The notes below the pieces were generated by a model, which saw only the letters and a program-made list of their open reading frames with translations, did not search any database and was not told the DNA's origin. From positions 682,001 to 746,000 of the forward strand of contig OY782746.1 of assembly GCA_963678095.2 (NCBI GenBank): 64,000 nt of DNA, written 5' to 3'. This document shows, in pieces, positions 42,287 to 51,605 of the stretch; position 1 is the stretch's first letter, and the number at the start of each line of letters is the position of its first letter. The DNA comes from G963678095 sp963678095. GTDB lineage: Bacteria > Bacillota > Negativicutes > Selenomonadales > Selenomonadaceae. The translations under genes were made by a program, and so were the position numbers.

Positions 42287-43216
42287 TCAGATATGCACCA
42301 TCTGCAAGATCCGTTCACATAATTCCGGAAATTCGATTCCCATCGCCCGGGCCGCATCCGGCACAAGCGAAGTTTCCGTCATACCCGGAACTGAATTAAC
42401 CTCCAGGACGTACGGTGTATTGTCCTGTCCCAGCATGATATCGACACGAGCTACGCCACTGCAGCCCACAGCATCAAAGGTCTTCACCGCCAGCTCCTTT
42501 ACAGCCACGCTTACGGCTTCATCAAGCTGCGCCGGCACAATATGGTCGGCTGCCCCTTTGGTGTACTTGCTTTCATAATCATAGCGACCCGAATGCGGCA
42601 CAATTTCAATAACCGGAAAGGCCGCCCGCGGGACGGTTCCCCAGACGGCAACTGTCAGTTCCCGCCCCCGAATGAATTCTTCTACCAGCACATCCGCACT
42701 ATAGGCAAAGGCCGATTCCAAAGCCGGCTTGATATCCTGCTGCCGTTCGACAATTACCACACCGATGCTTGATCCCTGGGATGCGGCCTTGATGACAACT
42801 GGCACCGAAAATTCAGCCGCAATTTCAGCCGCTAGATCCCGCGACAGATCCTCCCGGCGATAGGACCGGGAATGAGGCGTCGATATGCCAATCGCCTCAA
42901 AAATGCGTTTGGAGACAACTTTATCCATCGTGACCGCACTAGCCAGGAGTCCCGAGCCCGTATACGGCATAGCGATCATATCGAGCATTCCCTGCAGCGC
43001 TCCATCTTCACCAAATTTGCCATGAACAGCATTGAATACGAGCTCACAATTTTTTTCCCGCAGCTGGGAAATCAGGTTAGGCGGATCAAGTTCAAGCCCG
43101 GAAGCCTTATAGCCCTTTTCAAGCAATGCCTTGAGTATTGCTCCACCCGTCCGACGCGAAACCTCAGCCTCAGATGATGGCCCGCCCATCAGAACAACAA
43201 TATTCCTGTCTTTCAC
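42287..43216 (-). CDS. ddl: D-alanine--D-alanine ligase
   Basis: A 309-residue ATP-grasp enzyme making the D-Ala-D-Ala end of the peptidoglycan stem. Hallmarks: VLMGGPSSEAEVSRRTGG (N-terminus), HGKFGEDGALQGMLD, VIKAASQGSSIGVVIV and YVLEVNSVPGMTETSLVP. Length is typical. The position between murC and ftsQ is standard, but murB, often found here, is absent. GGAGG precedes the ATG by 8 bases. Confidence 0.97.
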   Translation of the reverse strand: MKDRNIVVLMGGPSSEAEVSRRTGGAILKALLEKGYKASGLELDPPNLISQLREKNCELVFNAVHGKFGEDGALQGMLDMIAMPYTGSGLLASAVTMDKVVSKRIFEAIGISTPHSRSYRREDLSRDLAAEIAAEFSVPVVIKAASQGSSIGVVIVERQQDIKPALESAFAYSADVLVEEFIRGRELTVAVWGTVPRAAFPVIEIVPHSGRYDYESKYTKGAADHIVPAQLDEAVSVAVKELAVKTFDAVGCSGVARVDIMLGQDNTPYVLEVNSVPGMTETSLVPDAARAMGIEFPELCERILQMVHI

Positions 43217-43227
43217 GTAAACTCCTC

Positions 43228-44625
43228 CTATGCCTCTTTATTGGCCAACGCTTTTTTCTCGAGCAAATCTACCAGCTGCTCTCCGGCACGATAAATCGTT
43301 CCGGCTCCCATCGTCAAAACGATATCGCCCGCTTCAGCGAGATCGGCCAGACAAGCAGCAATATCGGATTCATTTTCGACATAGATTTCCTGCTGCCCGG
43401 TCTGCGCTGCCACTTCCTCCACAATGGTCCGCCCAGTGATGCCAGGAATCGGTGCTTCTCCAGCTGAATAAATATCGGTCAACACAAGAACATCCGCATC
43501 CTTAAAGCAGGCTCCATACTCCTTACGCAAAAGCTGGGTACGGGTATACCGATGCGGCTGAAAAGCACAGATCACACGCTTGGGCCCGGTCTGTTTTGCT
43601 GCTGTCAGCGTTGTGCTGATCTCGGTCGGATGATGCGCATAATCATCGACAATCCAAATGCCATCCATGCGGCCCTTGGTCTGAAACCGGCGTTTGGCGC
43701 CGTTAAAATGCTTGAAGCCCTCGGCAATTGCGTCTAGCGACAGTCCCAGATGACGACCTACCGCCGTTGCTGCCAGCGCATTGAGGACATTGTGCCGTCC
43801 TGGTACACGCAGGGAAATCCGCCCAATGTTTTCTCCCCGATACAAAACTTCAAAGGTGGTTCCCTCCCCATTGGTCTCAATAGCTACAGCCTGATAATCG
43901 GCCGGCGTTTCGATGGCATAGGATATGTATTTGCGACCGGATTCCGGCATGATGCGGCGAATATTTTCATTTTCAAAGCAGACAACCGCCAGCCCATCTT
44001 CAGCCGGCAAATTTTGCAGAAACTGTTTGAATGCCTTTAAAATGTTTTCCATCGTGCCATAATGATCCATATGATCGTTTTCGATATTTGTCACCACCGC
44101 AATTTTCGGCAACAGCTTTAAAAAAGATCCGTCACTTTCATCGGCTTCGGCAACAAGATAGGGGCCTTGGCCAAGTTTCGCATTGCTGCCAAGATAATCG
44201 ACTTCGCCGCCGATGATAATTGTCGGTTCCACACCGGCATGATCCAGCACAACCCCCAGCATCGACGTGGTCGTCGTCTTGCCATGGGCTCCGGCAACGG
44301 CAATGCCGTCTTTGGAGTTCATCAGAGCCGCAACAATATCCGACCGGTGAAAAATCTTGATTCCCTGGGCTGTGGCCGCTACCACTTCCGGATTATCCGA
44401 TGAAATTGCCGTCGAAACCACGATCGCATCTTTACCAGTAACATTTTCGCCACAATGCCCCTGAACGATCTTTGCCCCCTGCCTGCGCAATTTTTCTACC
44501 AGCTCAGATCCATGCAGATCCGAACCTGATACCTCAAAGTTTTTTTCCACAAGAATTTTTGCAATAGCGCTCATTCCGGCACCGCCGATGCCGACAAAAT
44601 GTATTTTTTTCATATTTTCCAGCAA
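43228..44625 (-). CDS. murC: UDP-N-acetylmuramate--L-alanine ligase
   Basis: A 465-residue Mur ligase adding L-Ala to UDP-MurNAc. Features: KKIHFVGIGGAGMSAIA (NAD-like N-terminal fold), ATP loop GAHGKTTTTSMLG (about 108), AEADESDGSFL and HHPTEISTTL. GGGGGAAG places the start at the TTG at 44625 (MLENMKKIHF); an ATG four codons later is the alternative. It follows murG by 38 bases and precedes ddl by 11. Confidence 0.97.
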   Translation of the reverse strand: MLENMKKIHFVGIGGAGMSAIAKILVEKNFEVSGSDLHGSELVEKLRRQGAKIVQGHCGENVTGKDAIVVSTAISSDNPEVVAATAQGIKIFHRSDIVAALMNSKDGIAVAGAHGKTTTTSMLGVVLDHAGVEPTIIIGGEVDYLGSNAKLGQGPYLVAEADESDGSFLKLLPKIAVVTNIENDHMDHYGTMENILKAFKQFLQNLPAEDGLAVVCFENENIRRIMPESGRKYISYAIETPADYQAVAIETNGEGTTFEVLYRGENIGRISLRVPGRHNVLNALAATAVGRHLGLSLDAIAEGFKHFNGAKRRFQTKGRMDGIWIVDDYAHHPTEISTTLTAAKQTGPKRVICAFQPHRYTRTQLLRKEYGACFKDADVLVLTDIYSAGEAPIPGITGRTIVEEVAAQTGQQEIYVENESDIAACLADLAEAGDIVLTMGAGTIYRAGEQLVDLLEKKALANKEA

Positions 44626-44663
44626 CGATACTTCCCCCTTTTTCATACATCATTGCTCCATTT

Positions 44664-45776
44664 CTATCTTTTTTCTGCTAATTTTACAATCATTGCGGCA
44701 ATATCAGCTGCAGCCTGCGGCTTGCCGGCCCGGCGGCTGGCAGCTGCCATCGCTATCAATTTTTCCTTTGACCCGAGCAGCTCTTCTACCGTACTTTGAA
44801 GCTTTTGTGCCGTCAACTCGCGATTTAAAATCATGACGGCAGCTCCAGCCTGCTCAAGTGCCCTGGCATTATGTTCCTGATGATTCTCCGCCGCGTATGG
44901 ATACGGCACGAGAATCGAGGCAATTCCTTTGGCCGTCAACTCCGCTAGCCCGGTAGCCCCGGCACGAAATACGGCCAAATCAGCAATAGCCAGTGCGCTC
45001 GGCATGTCATAGAGATACGGCTCCACACGAATATTAGTCACAGCCTGCAGATCAACCCCTGCCTGGGCAATCTTCTCCAGAACTGCCTTATATTCCTGCT
45101 GTCCGGTTACATGCAGAAACTGGACGTCTGGCCGTCCGGCAAAAAAGCGATACATCCCCGCACAGGCATTGTTTATGCTGCGGGCACCACGGCTGCCGCC
45201 GGAAATCAATACCGTCTGTTTCTCCGAATCAAGCGCAAACCGCTCCAGGGCCTCTCGCCGGTCCGCCGTTAGGACTTCCTGCCGGATCGGATTGCCGGTA
45301 TATACGACTTTTCCCGCCGGAAAATAAGGGGCTGCCTCCCGGCAGCCAACAGCCACTTTCGTCACAAAATGTGCCAGCAATTTATTGGTAATTCCCGGGA
45401 TCACATTCTGTTCTTGAATCAGCGTCGGAATTCCCATCAGACTTGCCGCCAGCAGAACCGGTCCGCAGACATAGCCCCCGGTACCGACAACAACATCCGG
45501 GCAAAACTTGCGAATGATCCGCCGGGCCGAAAAAATACTCGCTGCCGCCATTGTCAGGGTTTTTATGTTTTTGAGCGATAGGCGCCGCTCAAAACCACGA
45601 ATCGCCACCGCCTGGAAAGGAATATTTTCCTTGGGAATTATATCCGCTTCCAGGCCCGCTTCCGTGCCGACATAAAGAAATTCAGCTTCTGGCACCTGCT
45701 CGGCAATATTCTTAATCAAGGTAATGGCCGGATATATATGCCCGCCCGTGCCCCCGCCAGATACGATTATTCTCAC
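44664..45776 (-). CDS. murG: MurG glycosyltransferase (lipid II synthesis)
   Basis: A 370-residue GT28 enzyme that adds GlcNAc to lipid I on the inner face of the membrane. The N-terminal GGGTGGHIYPAI loop, GTGGYVCGPVLLAA, LISGGSRGARSIN and the UDP-binding AVFRAGATGLAEL with VPYPYAAENHQEHNA are complete. GGGAG lies eight bases from the GTG at 45776 (MRIIVSGGG), so the 12 extra codons of the longer ORF are not used. ftsW, often placed between murD and murG, is missing. Confidence 0.97.
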   Translation of the reverse strand: MRIIVSGGGTGGHIYPAITLIKNIAEQVPEAEFLYVGTEAGLEADIIPKENIPFQAVAIRGFERRLSLKNIKTLTMAAASIFSARRIIRKFCPDVVVGTGGYVCGPVLLAASLMGIPTLIQEQNVIPGITNKLLAHFVTKVAVGCREAAPYFPAGKVVYTGNPIRQEVLTADRREALERFALDSEKQTVLISGGSRGARSINNACAGMYRFFAGRPDVQFLHVTGQQEYKAVLEKIAQAGVDLQAVTNIRVEPYLYDMPSALAIADLAVFRAGATGLAELTAKGIASILVPYPYAAENHQEHNARALEQAGAAVMILNRELTAQKLQSTVEELLGSKEKLIAMAAASRRAGKPQAAADIAAMIVKLAEKR

Positions 45777-45792
45777 TTTTCTAACTCCCTGC

Positions 45793-47169
45793 TCATAAAA
45801 TCGGCGAGGCAAGCTGATTTACCAGCTCTTTAAAAACCCGCCCGCGTTCTTCATAGCCCTCGAACATATCATAGCTGGCACAGGCCGGTGAAAGCAGAAC
45901 TACCTGCGGAAAACCTGCCAGGCTTTTGGCCGCAGCCACTGCATCCGCCATTGAATAGCCCGTCTCCAGAATATTTTCTGCAACAAAGCCATTTTCAAGA
46001 GCCACTGCCTTAAAACGAGCCGCTGCATCACCGACAAGAATCAGCTTATCAACGCGCTGTTTAACAAGCTGCATAAATTCGGTCAAATCCGTATGCTTAT
46101 CATACCCACCGGCAATCAGGATAATATGCGCCGGAAAGGTCTCCAGCGCCTTGATCGCCGATTCCGGATTCGTTGCTTTAGAGTCATTGTAATAGGGAAC
46201 CTGATCAATTACCGTCACCGGCTCAATTCGGTGTTCCACCCCGGCAAAGGATTTTAAAACTCCGGCTGCTGCTGCCATGTCGACGCCAGCCAAAAAAGCA
46301 ACGGCAATTGCCGCCAGAGCATTTTCGATATTATGTGCTCCCTTGATCCGAACTTCTTCAACCGAACAGATCCTATACAGCTGCTGTTTCCAAACAATGA
46401 CCAGCCAATCGTCCTTTATAAAGGCACCCTCAGCTAAAGCTTCCTTACGACTGAAAAACACGACTTTGCCGTTGGCTCGTTCTGCCATAGAACGCGTGCG
46501 GGTATCATCATAGTTGAGAACCAGATAATCGTCTTTTGTCTGCCGGGCAAAAATGCGTTCCTTTACCGCCTGATACATCTCCAGCGATCCATGCCGGGCA
46601 ATATGATCCGGCGTAACATTGAGGACTGCGGCAATATGCGGGCAAAATGTGTTGACACCCTCAAGCTGATAGCTTGATATCTCAGCAACCGTGCATCCGT
46701 CAGTGCCAGCACGCAGGACTTCTTCACACAGTGGCTGACCAATATTGCCACCAACCCCAACCGTCTCGTGCAAGGTCTTCATCAACAGCCCCAACAAGGT
46801 CGTCGTAGTCGTCTTGCCGTTTGTTCCCGTAACCGCATAAAGTGGCGCCCGAGCGAGGCGAAACGCCATTTCCACCTCACTCATGACCTCAATCCCCCGC
46901 GCTCTTGCTTTCGTCACAAGCGGAATGCTGATCGGCACCGCCGGTGAAATAATCAGGTAATCGACACCCACAAGCAGTTCTTCCGTTTGTGGTCCCAAAA
47001 CAACTTCAATTCCGCTGGCACGCAATTCTTCAAGATCGTATTTAATCGCTGATTCTTCTTTGGCATCACTCAGGCATACTGTCGCTCCTGATTTTTTCGC
47101 CAGCTTTGCGGCAGCAATGCCGCTGATACCGGCACCGATTACCACGAGTTTCTTGTTTGCAAAATCCAC
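45793..47169 (-). CDS. murD: UDP-N-acetylmuramoylalanine--D-glutamate ligase
   Basis: A 458-residue Mur ligase adding D-Glu. Evidence: NKKLVVIGAGISGIAAAKLAKKSG at the start, ATP loop GTNGKTTTTTLLG (about 118), EISSYQLEGV, and YYNDSKATNPESAIKALE (Asn-Asp-Ser-Lys motif typical of MurD). GGAGG lies before the ATG. It follows mraY by 15 bases and precedes murG by 16. Confidence 0.97.
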   Translation of the reverse strand: MDFANKKLVVIGAGISGIAAAKLAKKSGATVCLSDAKEESAIKYDLEELRASGIEVVLGPQTEELLVGVDYLIISPAVPISIPLVTKARARGIEVMSEVEMAFRLARAPLYAVTGTNGKTTTTTLLGLLMKTLHETVGVGGNIGQPLCEEVLRAGTDGCTVAEISSYQLEGVNTFCPHIAAVLNVTPDHIARHGSLEMYQAVKERIFARQTKDDYLVLNYDDTRTRSMAERANGKVVFFSRKEALAEGAFIKDDWLVIVWKQQLYRICSVEEVRIKGAHNIENALAAIAVAFLAGVDMAAAAGVLKSFAGVEHRIEPVTVIDQVPYYNDSKATNPESAIKALETFPAHIILIAGGYDKHTDLTEFMQLVKQRVDKLILVGDAAARFKAVALENGFVAENILETGYSMADAVAAAKSLAGFPQVVLLSPACASYDMFEGYEERGRVFKELVNQLASPIL

Positions 47170-47184
47170 GTTATTCCCTCCAGC

Positions 47185-48144
47185 TTAACTAAGCTTCAAT
47201 ATTCCCAGTGCCACTGCACTGCAGATAATCCCTATTGACCAGAATACGGTCACAACCTTTATTTCCGACCAGCCCTTAAGTTCAAAGTGATGATGGATCG
47301 GACTCATCAAAAAAACCCGCTTGCCACGCGTCTTAAACGAGACAACCTGTATGATGACGGACATCGCCTCCGCTACAAATACAAGCCCGACGAGAATCAA
47401 CAGGATCTCCGTTTTCGTCAGCAATGCCACTGCAGCCAAGATGCCGCCAAGGGCCAAAGACCCGGTATCCCCCATAAAAATTTTTGCCGGATGCGCATTG
47501 AAACGCAAAAAAGCCAGACAAGCCCCGGCTGCCGCCATACAAAACACGGCCAGATCGAGTTTACCAAAATGAAGACAGATCATGGTATAGGCCAGCGAAG
47601 CTACCGCTACGGTTCCCGCGGCCAGTCCGTCAAGGCCGTCTGTCAGATTGACTGCATTTGTCGTCCCGACGAGCACTAAAAATACCAGCGCATAATAAGC
47701 CAGCCCCAGATCAACCGGTGCCAGGCCAAACGGCAGCCACAGCTCTGTTTTCACACCAAGATAATGTACGCCCACATAAGTGACAACCCCGGCCATCAGA
47801 ATCTGCCCCAACAATTTTTGTTTGGCCTTGAGTCCAAGATTTCGTTTAAGCACTACTTTGATGTAATCATCCAAAAAACCAATTGCAAAATGTCCCAGCA
47901 TGATAAAGATTGCCACAGCGACCTCCAGTGTAAGCCTAGCCGTCAGACAGGTAGCGACCGTCACTGCCAAAATAATCATCAGCCCGCCCATCGTCGGCGT
48001 CCCCGACTTTGCCTGATGGCTTTTCGGCCCCTCTTCACGGATGCTTTGGCCAAACTTCAGCCGATGAAGCTGCGGAATAAGCCATGGGCCACTGAGCAGC
48101 ACAACGGCTGCTGCCAGTAATGCGGCATATAATAAAACCAACAT
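47185..48144 (-). CDS. mraY: Phospho-N-acetylmuramoyl-pentapeptide transferase
   Basis: A 319-residue membrane enzyme with ten helices that moves phospho-MurNAc-pentapeptide to undecaprenyl phosphate, making lipid I. Catalytic stretches: FLDDYIKVVLKRNLGL, NAVNLTDGLDGLAAG, FMGDTGSLALGG and SPIHHHFELKGW. GGGAGG precedes the ATG at 48144 by 10 bases; the longer ORF includes the ribosome site itself. Confidence 0.97.
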   Translation of the reverse strand: MLVLLYAALLAAAVVLLSGPWLIPQLHRLKFGQSIREEGPKSHQAKSGTPTMGGLMIILAVTVATCLTARLTLEVAVAIFIMLGHFAIGFLDDYIKVVLKRNLGLKAKQKLLGQILMAGVVTYVGVHYLGVKTELWLPFGLAPVDLGLAYYALVFLVLVGTTNAVNLTDGLDGLAAGTVAVASLAYTMICLHFGKLDLAVFCMAAAGACLAFLRFNAHPAKIFMGDTGSLALGGILAAVALLTKTEILLILVGLVFVAEAMSVIIQVVSFKTRGKRVFLMSPIHHHFELKGWSEIKVVTVFWSIGIICSAVALGILKLS

Positions 48145-48165
48145 AAAAATAAATCCTCCCAAAAA

Positions 48166-49533
48166 TTACAACAACTGAATAATTTTTTCCATCTGCATCC
48201 CGCGCGATCCCTTAAATAAAATCGTATCGCCCGGCAGCAGCAATTGCCGCAGTGTCTGTCCCGCCGCCTCATGCGAATCACAGCTGTAAACAAAGTTAAG
48301 CCCCGCTGCCTTGGCGGCTTGCGCAATCTCCCGGCCCATGTCGCCACGCGTTACGAGAACATCCACCCGGTGACTGGCAAGGGCGCGACCGACGTCACGA
48401 TGTGCCTGCACGGAAACATCTCCCAGTTCCAGCATATCCCCCAAAACGGCAATTTTCCGCCCCTCAGCAACCTCATCGAGCGTTTCAATCGCCGCCTGCA
48501 TGGACATCGGACTGGCATTATAGGCATCATTGATCACCAGATATTCCTTCAACTGCTGGCATTCAAATCGCATTTTTGTTGCCTCAAGGCCATTGAGACC
48601 CTGCTGCATTTCTTCACCACTGAGGCCCAGAGCAAAGCCGGCCGCAATCGCCGCCAAAACATTGTAAACATTATGGCGCCCGAGCATCGGCAAAGTGAAC
48701 TCCTGTTCCACCTCTTTAAGGCAACAATAAAATTTTGTCACATTGCCTTCCGTCCGAATCGCTGTTGCCCAGACATCGGCCGTTTCATCCTTGATGCCAA
48801 AGGTCAAAACCCGCCCAGCTGCTTTTTTCCGCATAGCGGCTACGCGCGGGTCATCCGCATTGAGAATGACGGTACCCGCCTCGCCAATTGACTCAACCAG
48901 CTCCGCCTTGGCCGCTGCAATATTATCGAGCGAGCCAAGCAATTCCATATGTGTCTCTCCGACATTGGTGACAATGCCGATATCCGGTTCAGCAATAGCT
49001 GCCAGTTCACGTATCTGACCAAAGCCGCGCATTCCCATTTCAACAACCGCCGCCTGATGGGAAGAATCTAGCTGCAGCAGCGTCAGCGGCAAGCCGATTT
49101 CATTATTGAAATTCGCCTGCGTTTTCAGCACCTTAAAGCGCCCAGAAAGCACGGCCGCCGTCAAGTCTTTTGTAGTCGTTTTGCCATTGGACCCCGTGAT
49201 AGCAATAACCGGTACAGCAAAGCGGCGACGGTGCTCTCTGGCCAGTGCCTGATAGGCTGCCAGCGTATCACTAACCTCAAACACCGTGACGGAAAGCTGC
49301 TTTAGCTCGGCTGCGGTCAGAGACCGGCTGATTACCAGTCCAGCTGCCCCCTGCTTTACCGCCTGCGCTAAAAAATCATGACCGTCAAACCGTTCTCCTT
49401 TAAGGGCAATAAACAGGGAACCCAACTCAATACAGCGCGTATCGGTGACAACCCCGGTAAATTCACCCTGCCGACACTGACGGACAACAGCTGTGGCAGC
49501 ACGTTCCACCACTTCTCGCGTAAACTGCATCAT
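48166..49533 (-). CDS. murF: UDP-MurNAc-tripeptide--D-alanyl-D-alanine ligase
   Basis: A 455-residue Mur ligase adding D-Ala-D-Ala. The ATP loop GSNGKTTTKDLTAAVL (about 113), MGMRGFGQIRELA and NDAYNASPMSMQAAIETL mark MurF rather than the other ligases. Two successive ATG codons are possible starts; the first overlaps the murE stop as ATGA, with GGGGG about 5 bases upstream. Confidence 0.96.
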   Translation of the reverse strand: MMQFTREVVERAATAVVRQCRQGEFTGVVTDTRCIELGSLFIALKGERFDGHDFLAQAVKQGAAGLVISRSLTAAELKQLSVTVFEVSDTLAAYQALAREHRRRFAVPVIAITGSNGKTTTKDLTAAVLSGRFKVLKTQANFNNEIGLPLTLLQLDSSHQAAVVEMGMRGFGQIRELAAIAEPDIGIVTNVGETHMELLGSLDNIAAAKAELVESIGEAGTVILNADDPRVAAMRKKAAGRVLTFGIKDETADVWATAIRTEGNVTKFYCCLKEVEQEFTLPMLGRHNVYNVLAAIAAGFALGLSGEEMQQGLNGLEATKMRFECQQLKEYLVINDAYNASPMSMQAAIETLDEVAEGRKIAVLGDMLELGDVSVQAHRDVGRALASHRVDVLVTRGDMGREIAQAAKAAGLNFVYSCDSHEAAGQTLRQLLLPGDTILFKGSRGMQMEKIIQLL

Positions 49534-51017
49534 CGCTTCCCCCTGATCGCCTCAAGAGCGACTTCTTTGTCGTCGAAGTGAATCGTTTTATCCCCCAGAA
49601 TCTGATAGTTTTCGTGGCCTTTTCCGGCAATTACAACAATATCTTCCGGATCAGCAAGCTCTACCGCCCGAAAAATTGCCGTCCGGCGATCTGTTATCTT
49701 TTCATGCTGCTTATCGCCAAGGGCCTCCAGCACCCCTTCTTCAACCTGGGACAAAATGAATTCCGGATCTTCGGTACGTGGGTTATCGGAGGTTGCGATC
49801 ACTACATCCGATAGTTTGGCCGCAATACGCCCCATAATCGGGCGTTTGGTACGGTCACGATCCCCGCCACAGCCAAAAACAGTAATGATTCGCTTCTTGG
49901 CAATCTGCCGGGCCGTATGCAAAATATTTTCCAAGCCATCGGGCGTATGTGCATAATCAACAATCACGCTGAAATTCTGCCCCGCGTCAACAAGTTCAAA
50001 GCGGCCGGGAACACTTACAAAAGCTTCTAAAGCCGCCTGGATGCACTCCGGCTTAATCCCCTCAGCCAGCGCAGCACCAACAGCCGCCATCACGTTGTAG
50101 ACATTAAATATTCCGGTAATGCGAAGCTGCAGGCTCATTTCTCCGAAATCTCCCTGTAAGGTAAATGAAGCGCCGCCAGAACGCACCGAAATATCAAGTG
50201 CCCGAACAGCTGCCGGCTGCTCAATGGAATATGTAATCTTTCGGCAGGACGCATGTTCGAGCATAAACAAACCGGCCGCATCATCTATATTGGCTACAGC
50301 AGTTTTGTTTTCTTTCACCTGCTCTTTGCTGCTGACCATTTCAAACAAGCGGGCCTTAGCCAGCTTGTAGTTTTCGAGTGTTTTATGATAATCCAGATGA
50401 TCCTGCGTCAGGTTCGTAAACACGGCGGTATCATATTCACAACCGGCAACACGCTGCTGATCAAGCGCATGCGAAGAAACCTCCATGACCACATAATCAA
50501 TGCCACGGCTTTGCATCAGCGCCAGCGTCTGCTGCAAATCGATAACATCCGGGGTCGTATTGTGAATCGGCAGCACTTCATCCTCCACCATGATCTGAAT
50601 CGTGCCGATAAGACCGACTTTAAACCCGGCCCGGCGTAAAATGGCGCGAATAATGTAACTCGTTGTCGTTTTCCCGTTTGTTCCGGTAATCCCGATCACG
50701 CGCATCTTTTGCGCCGGATAATCATAAAAATACGGCACAAGTTGCTGCAGAGCATTTCTGACATTCGGCACCCGAACCACCGTCAGTCCTGCCGGAGCTT
50801 CAACCTCACGCTCAACGAGCACCGCGGCCGCACCGCTGGCAGCAGCCTGCTCGATAAATGCGTGTCCGTCAACATGTGCTCCGGGAATGCAGGCAAACAA
50901 CGTGCCCGCTTTAACTTTGCGCGAATCATGCTCCACTGAATCGATTCTTGTATCGGTGCTACCTGTAACCGCCGCCTCCGGCAGCATAGCCGTCAGTTCC
51001 CTGATGGTCTTTGCCAT
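49530..51017 (-). CDS. murE: UDP-MurNAc-dipeptide--meso-diaminopimelate ligase
   Basis: A 495-residue Mur ligase adding the third residue of the stem. ATP loop GTNGKTTTSYIIRAIL (about 111), and DYAHTPDGLENIL. The motif DNPR within ATSDNPRTEDPEFI indicates meso-diaminopimelate rather than L-Lys as substrate. AGGAGG lies before the ATG, and a TATAAT box lies about 70 bases upstream. It is the first gene after the ftsL terminator, in the place where ftsI/spoVD would normally precede it. Confidence 0.97.
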   Translation of the reverse strand: MAKTIRELTAMLPEAAVTGSTDTRIDSVEHDSRKVKAGTLFACIPGAHVDGHAFIEQAAASGAAAVLVEREVEAPAGLTVVRVPNVRNALQQLVPYFYDYPAQKMRVIGITGTNGKTTTSYIIRAILRRAGFKVGLIGTIQIMVEDEVLPIHNTTPDVIDLQQTLALMQSRGIDYVVMEVSSHALDQQRVAGCEYDTAVFTNLTQDHLDYHKTLENYKLAKARLFEMVSSKEQVKENKTAVANIDDAAGLFMLEHASCRKITYSIEQPAAVRALDISVRSGGASFTLQGDFGEMSLQLRITGIFNVYNVMAAVGAALAEGIKPECIQAALEAFVSVPGRFELVDAGQNFSVIVDYAHTPDGLENILHTARQIAKKRIITVFGCGGDRDRTKRPIMGRIAAKLSDVVIATSDNPRTEDPEFILSQVEEGVLEALGDKQHEKITDRRTAIFRAVELADPEDIVVIAGKGHENYQILGDKTIHFDDKEVALEAIRGKR

Positions 51018-51088
51018 ATCTATTACCTCCTGTATTTACAGAAAAATATTTTTTATTCTCCGTTTCTTTTAATCAGAAACCGTACTAT

Positions 51089-51094
51089 ATTATA
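51089..51094 (-). promoter_or_regulatory. Candidate -10 box of the murE-ddl unit
   Basis: TATAAT on the minus strand about 70 bases upstream of murE and downstream of the ftsL terminator. No strong -35 is evident, so the call rests on the perfect -10 hexamer and the need for a promoter here. Confidence 0.5.
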
Positions 51095-51180
51095 AACCGT
51101 ATCTTGCATTTTTTATAGAGCAAATCAGAAATTTTTCGTTGCCGGAGCAAAAACACCTGCGTCCACAACAATTCTTTGTA

Positions 51181-51213
51181 GAAAAAACAAGAGGGCTGTT
51201 TTTCAACAGCCCT
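51181..51213 (-). terminator. Terminator after ftsL
   Basis: AGGGCTGTT pairs perfectly with AACAGCCCT around a 4-base loop, then CTTGTTTTTTC on the minus strand. It cuts mraZ-rsmH-ftsL off from murE onward. Confidence 0.85.
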
Positions 51214-51242
51214 GATATATCCATATAAGTCCAAACCAAAGG

Positions 51243-51605
51243 TTACGGCTTTTCAGCCGCAAAATAAACATTCTTTGAAACCACCATGCCAAGTTCACTG
51301 GCTGCCAGCTGCTGAATGCGCTGCGGGGCCTTGAGCTTAGCCACTTCAAGGCGAAGCCGTTCATTTTCCGACTCGAGGCTCAGCGCTTCCTGCTTTGTCT
51401 GCACAAGCGCATAGCCTCGGCTGGCACTAAGCCCGCTGAGGAAGGTGACAAGCATAGCCATGGCCGAAACGGTAACAAATAAAATGCAGCATTTAGCCCG
51501 GAGCTTTGTATTCAGGCATACGCGCCGACGCGGCTGCGGCAGGGATTGACTTTGCGGCACTTCTTCATAAAGCTCATATTCCTCTTCGAGTCGTCTTGCT
51601 AGCAT
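51243..51605 (-). CDS. ftsL: Cell division protein FtsL
   Basis: A 120-residue bitopic protein. A charged cytoplasmic part (ARRLEEEYELYEEV) is followed by one membrane helix (CCILFVTVSAMAMLVTFLSGL, about 35-56) and a coiled coil (KQEALSLESENERLRLEVAKLKAPQRIQQLAASELGM). Position after rsmH and this layout identify it, though FtsL sequence is poorly conserved. It overlaps the end of rsmH by 7 bases. Confidence 0.85.
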   Translation of the reverse strand: MLARRLEEEYELYEEVPQSQSLPQPRRRVCLNTKLRAKCCILFVTVSAMAMLVTFLSGLSASRGYALVQTKQEALSLESENERLRLEVAKLKAPQRIQQLAASELGMVVSKNVYFAAEKP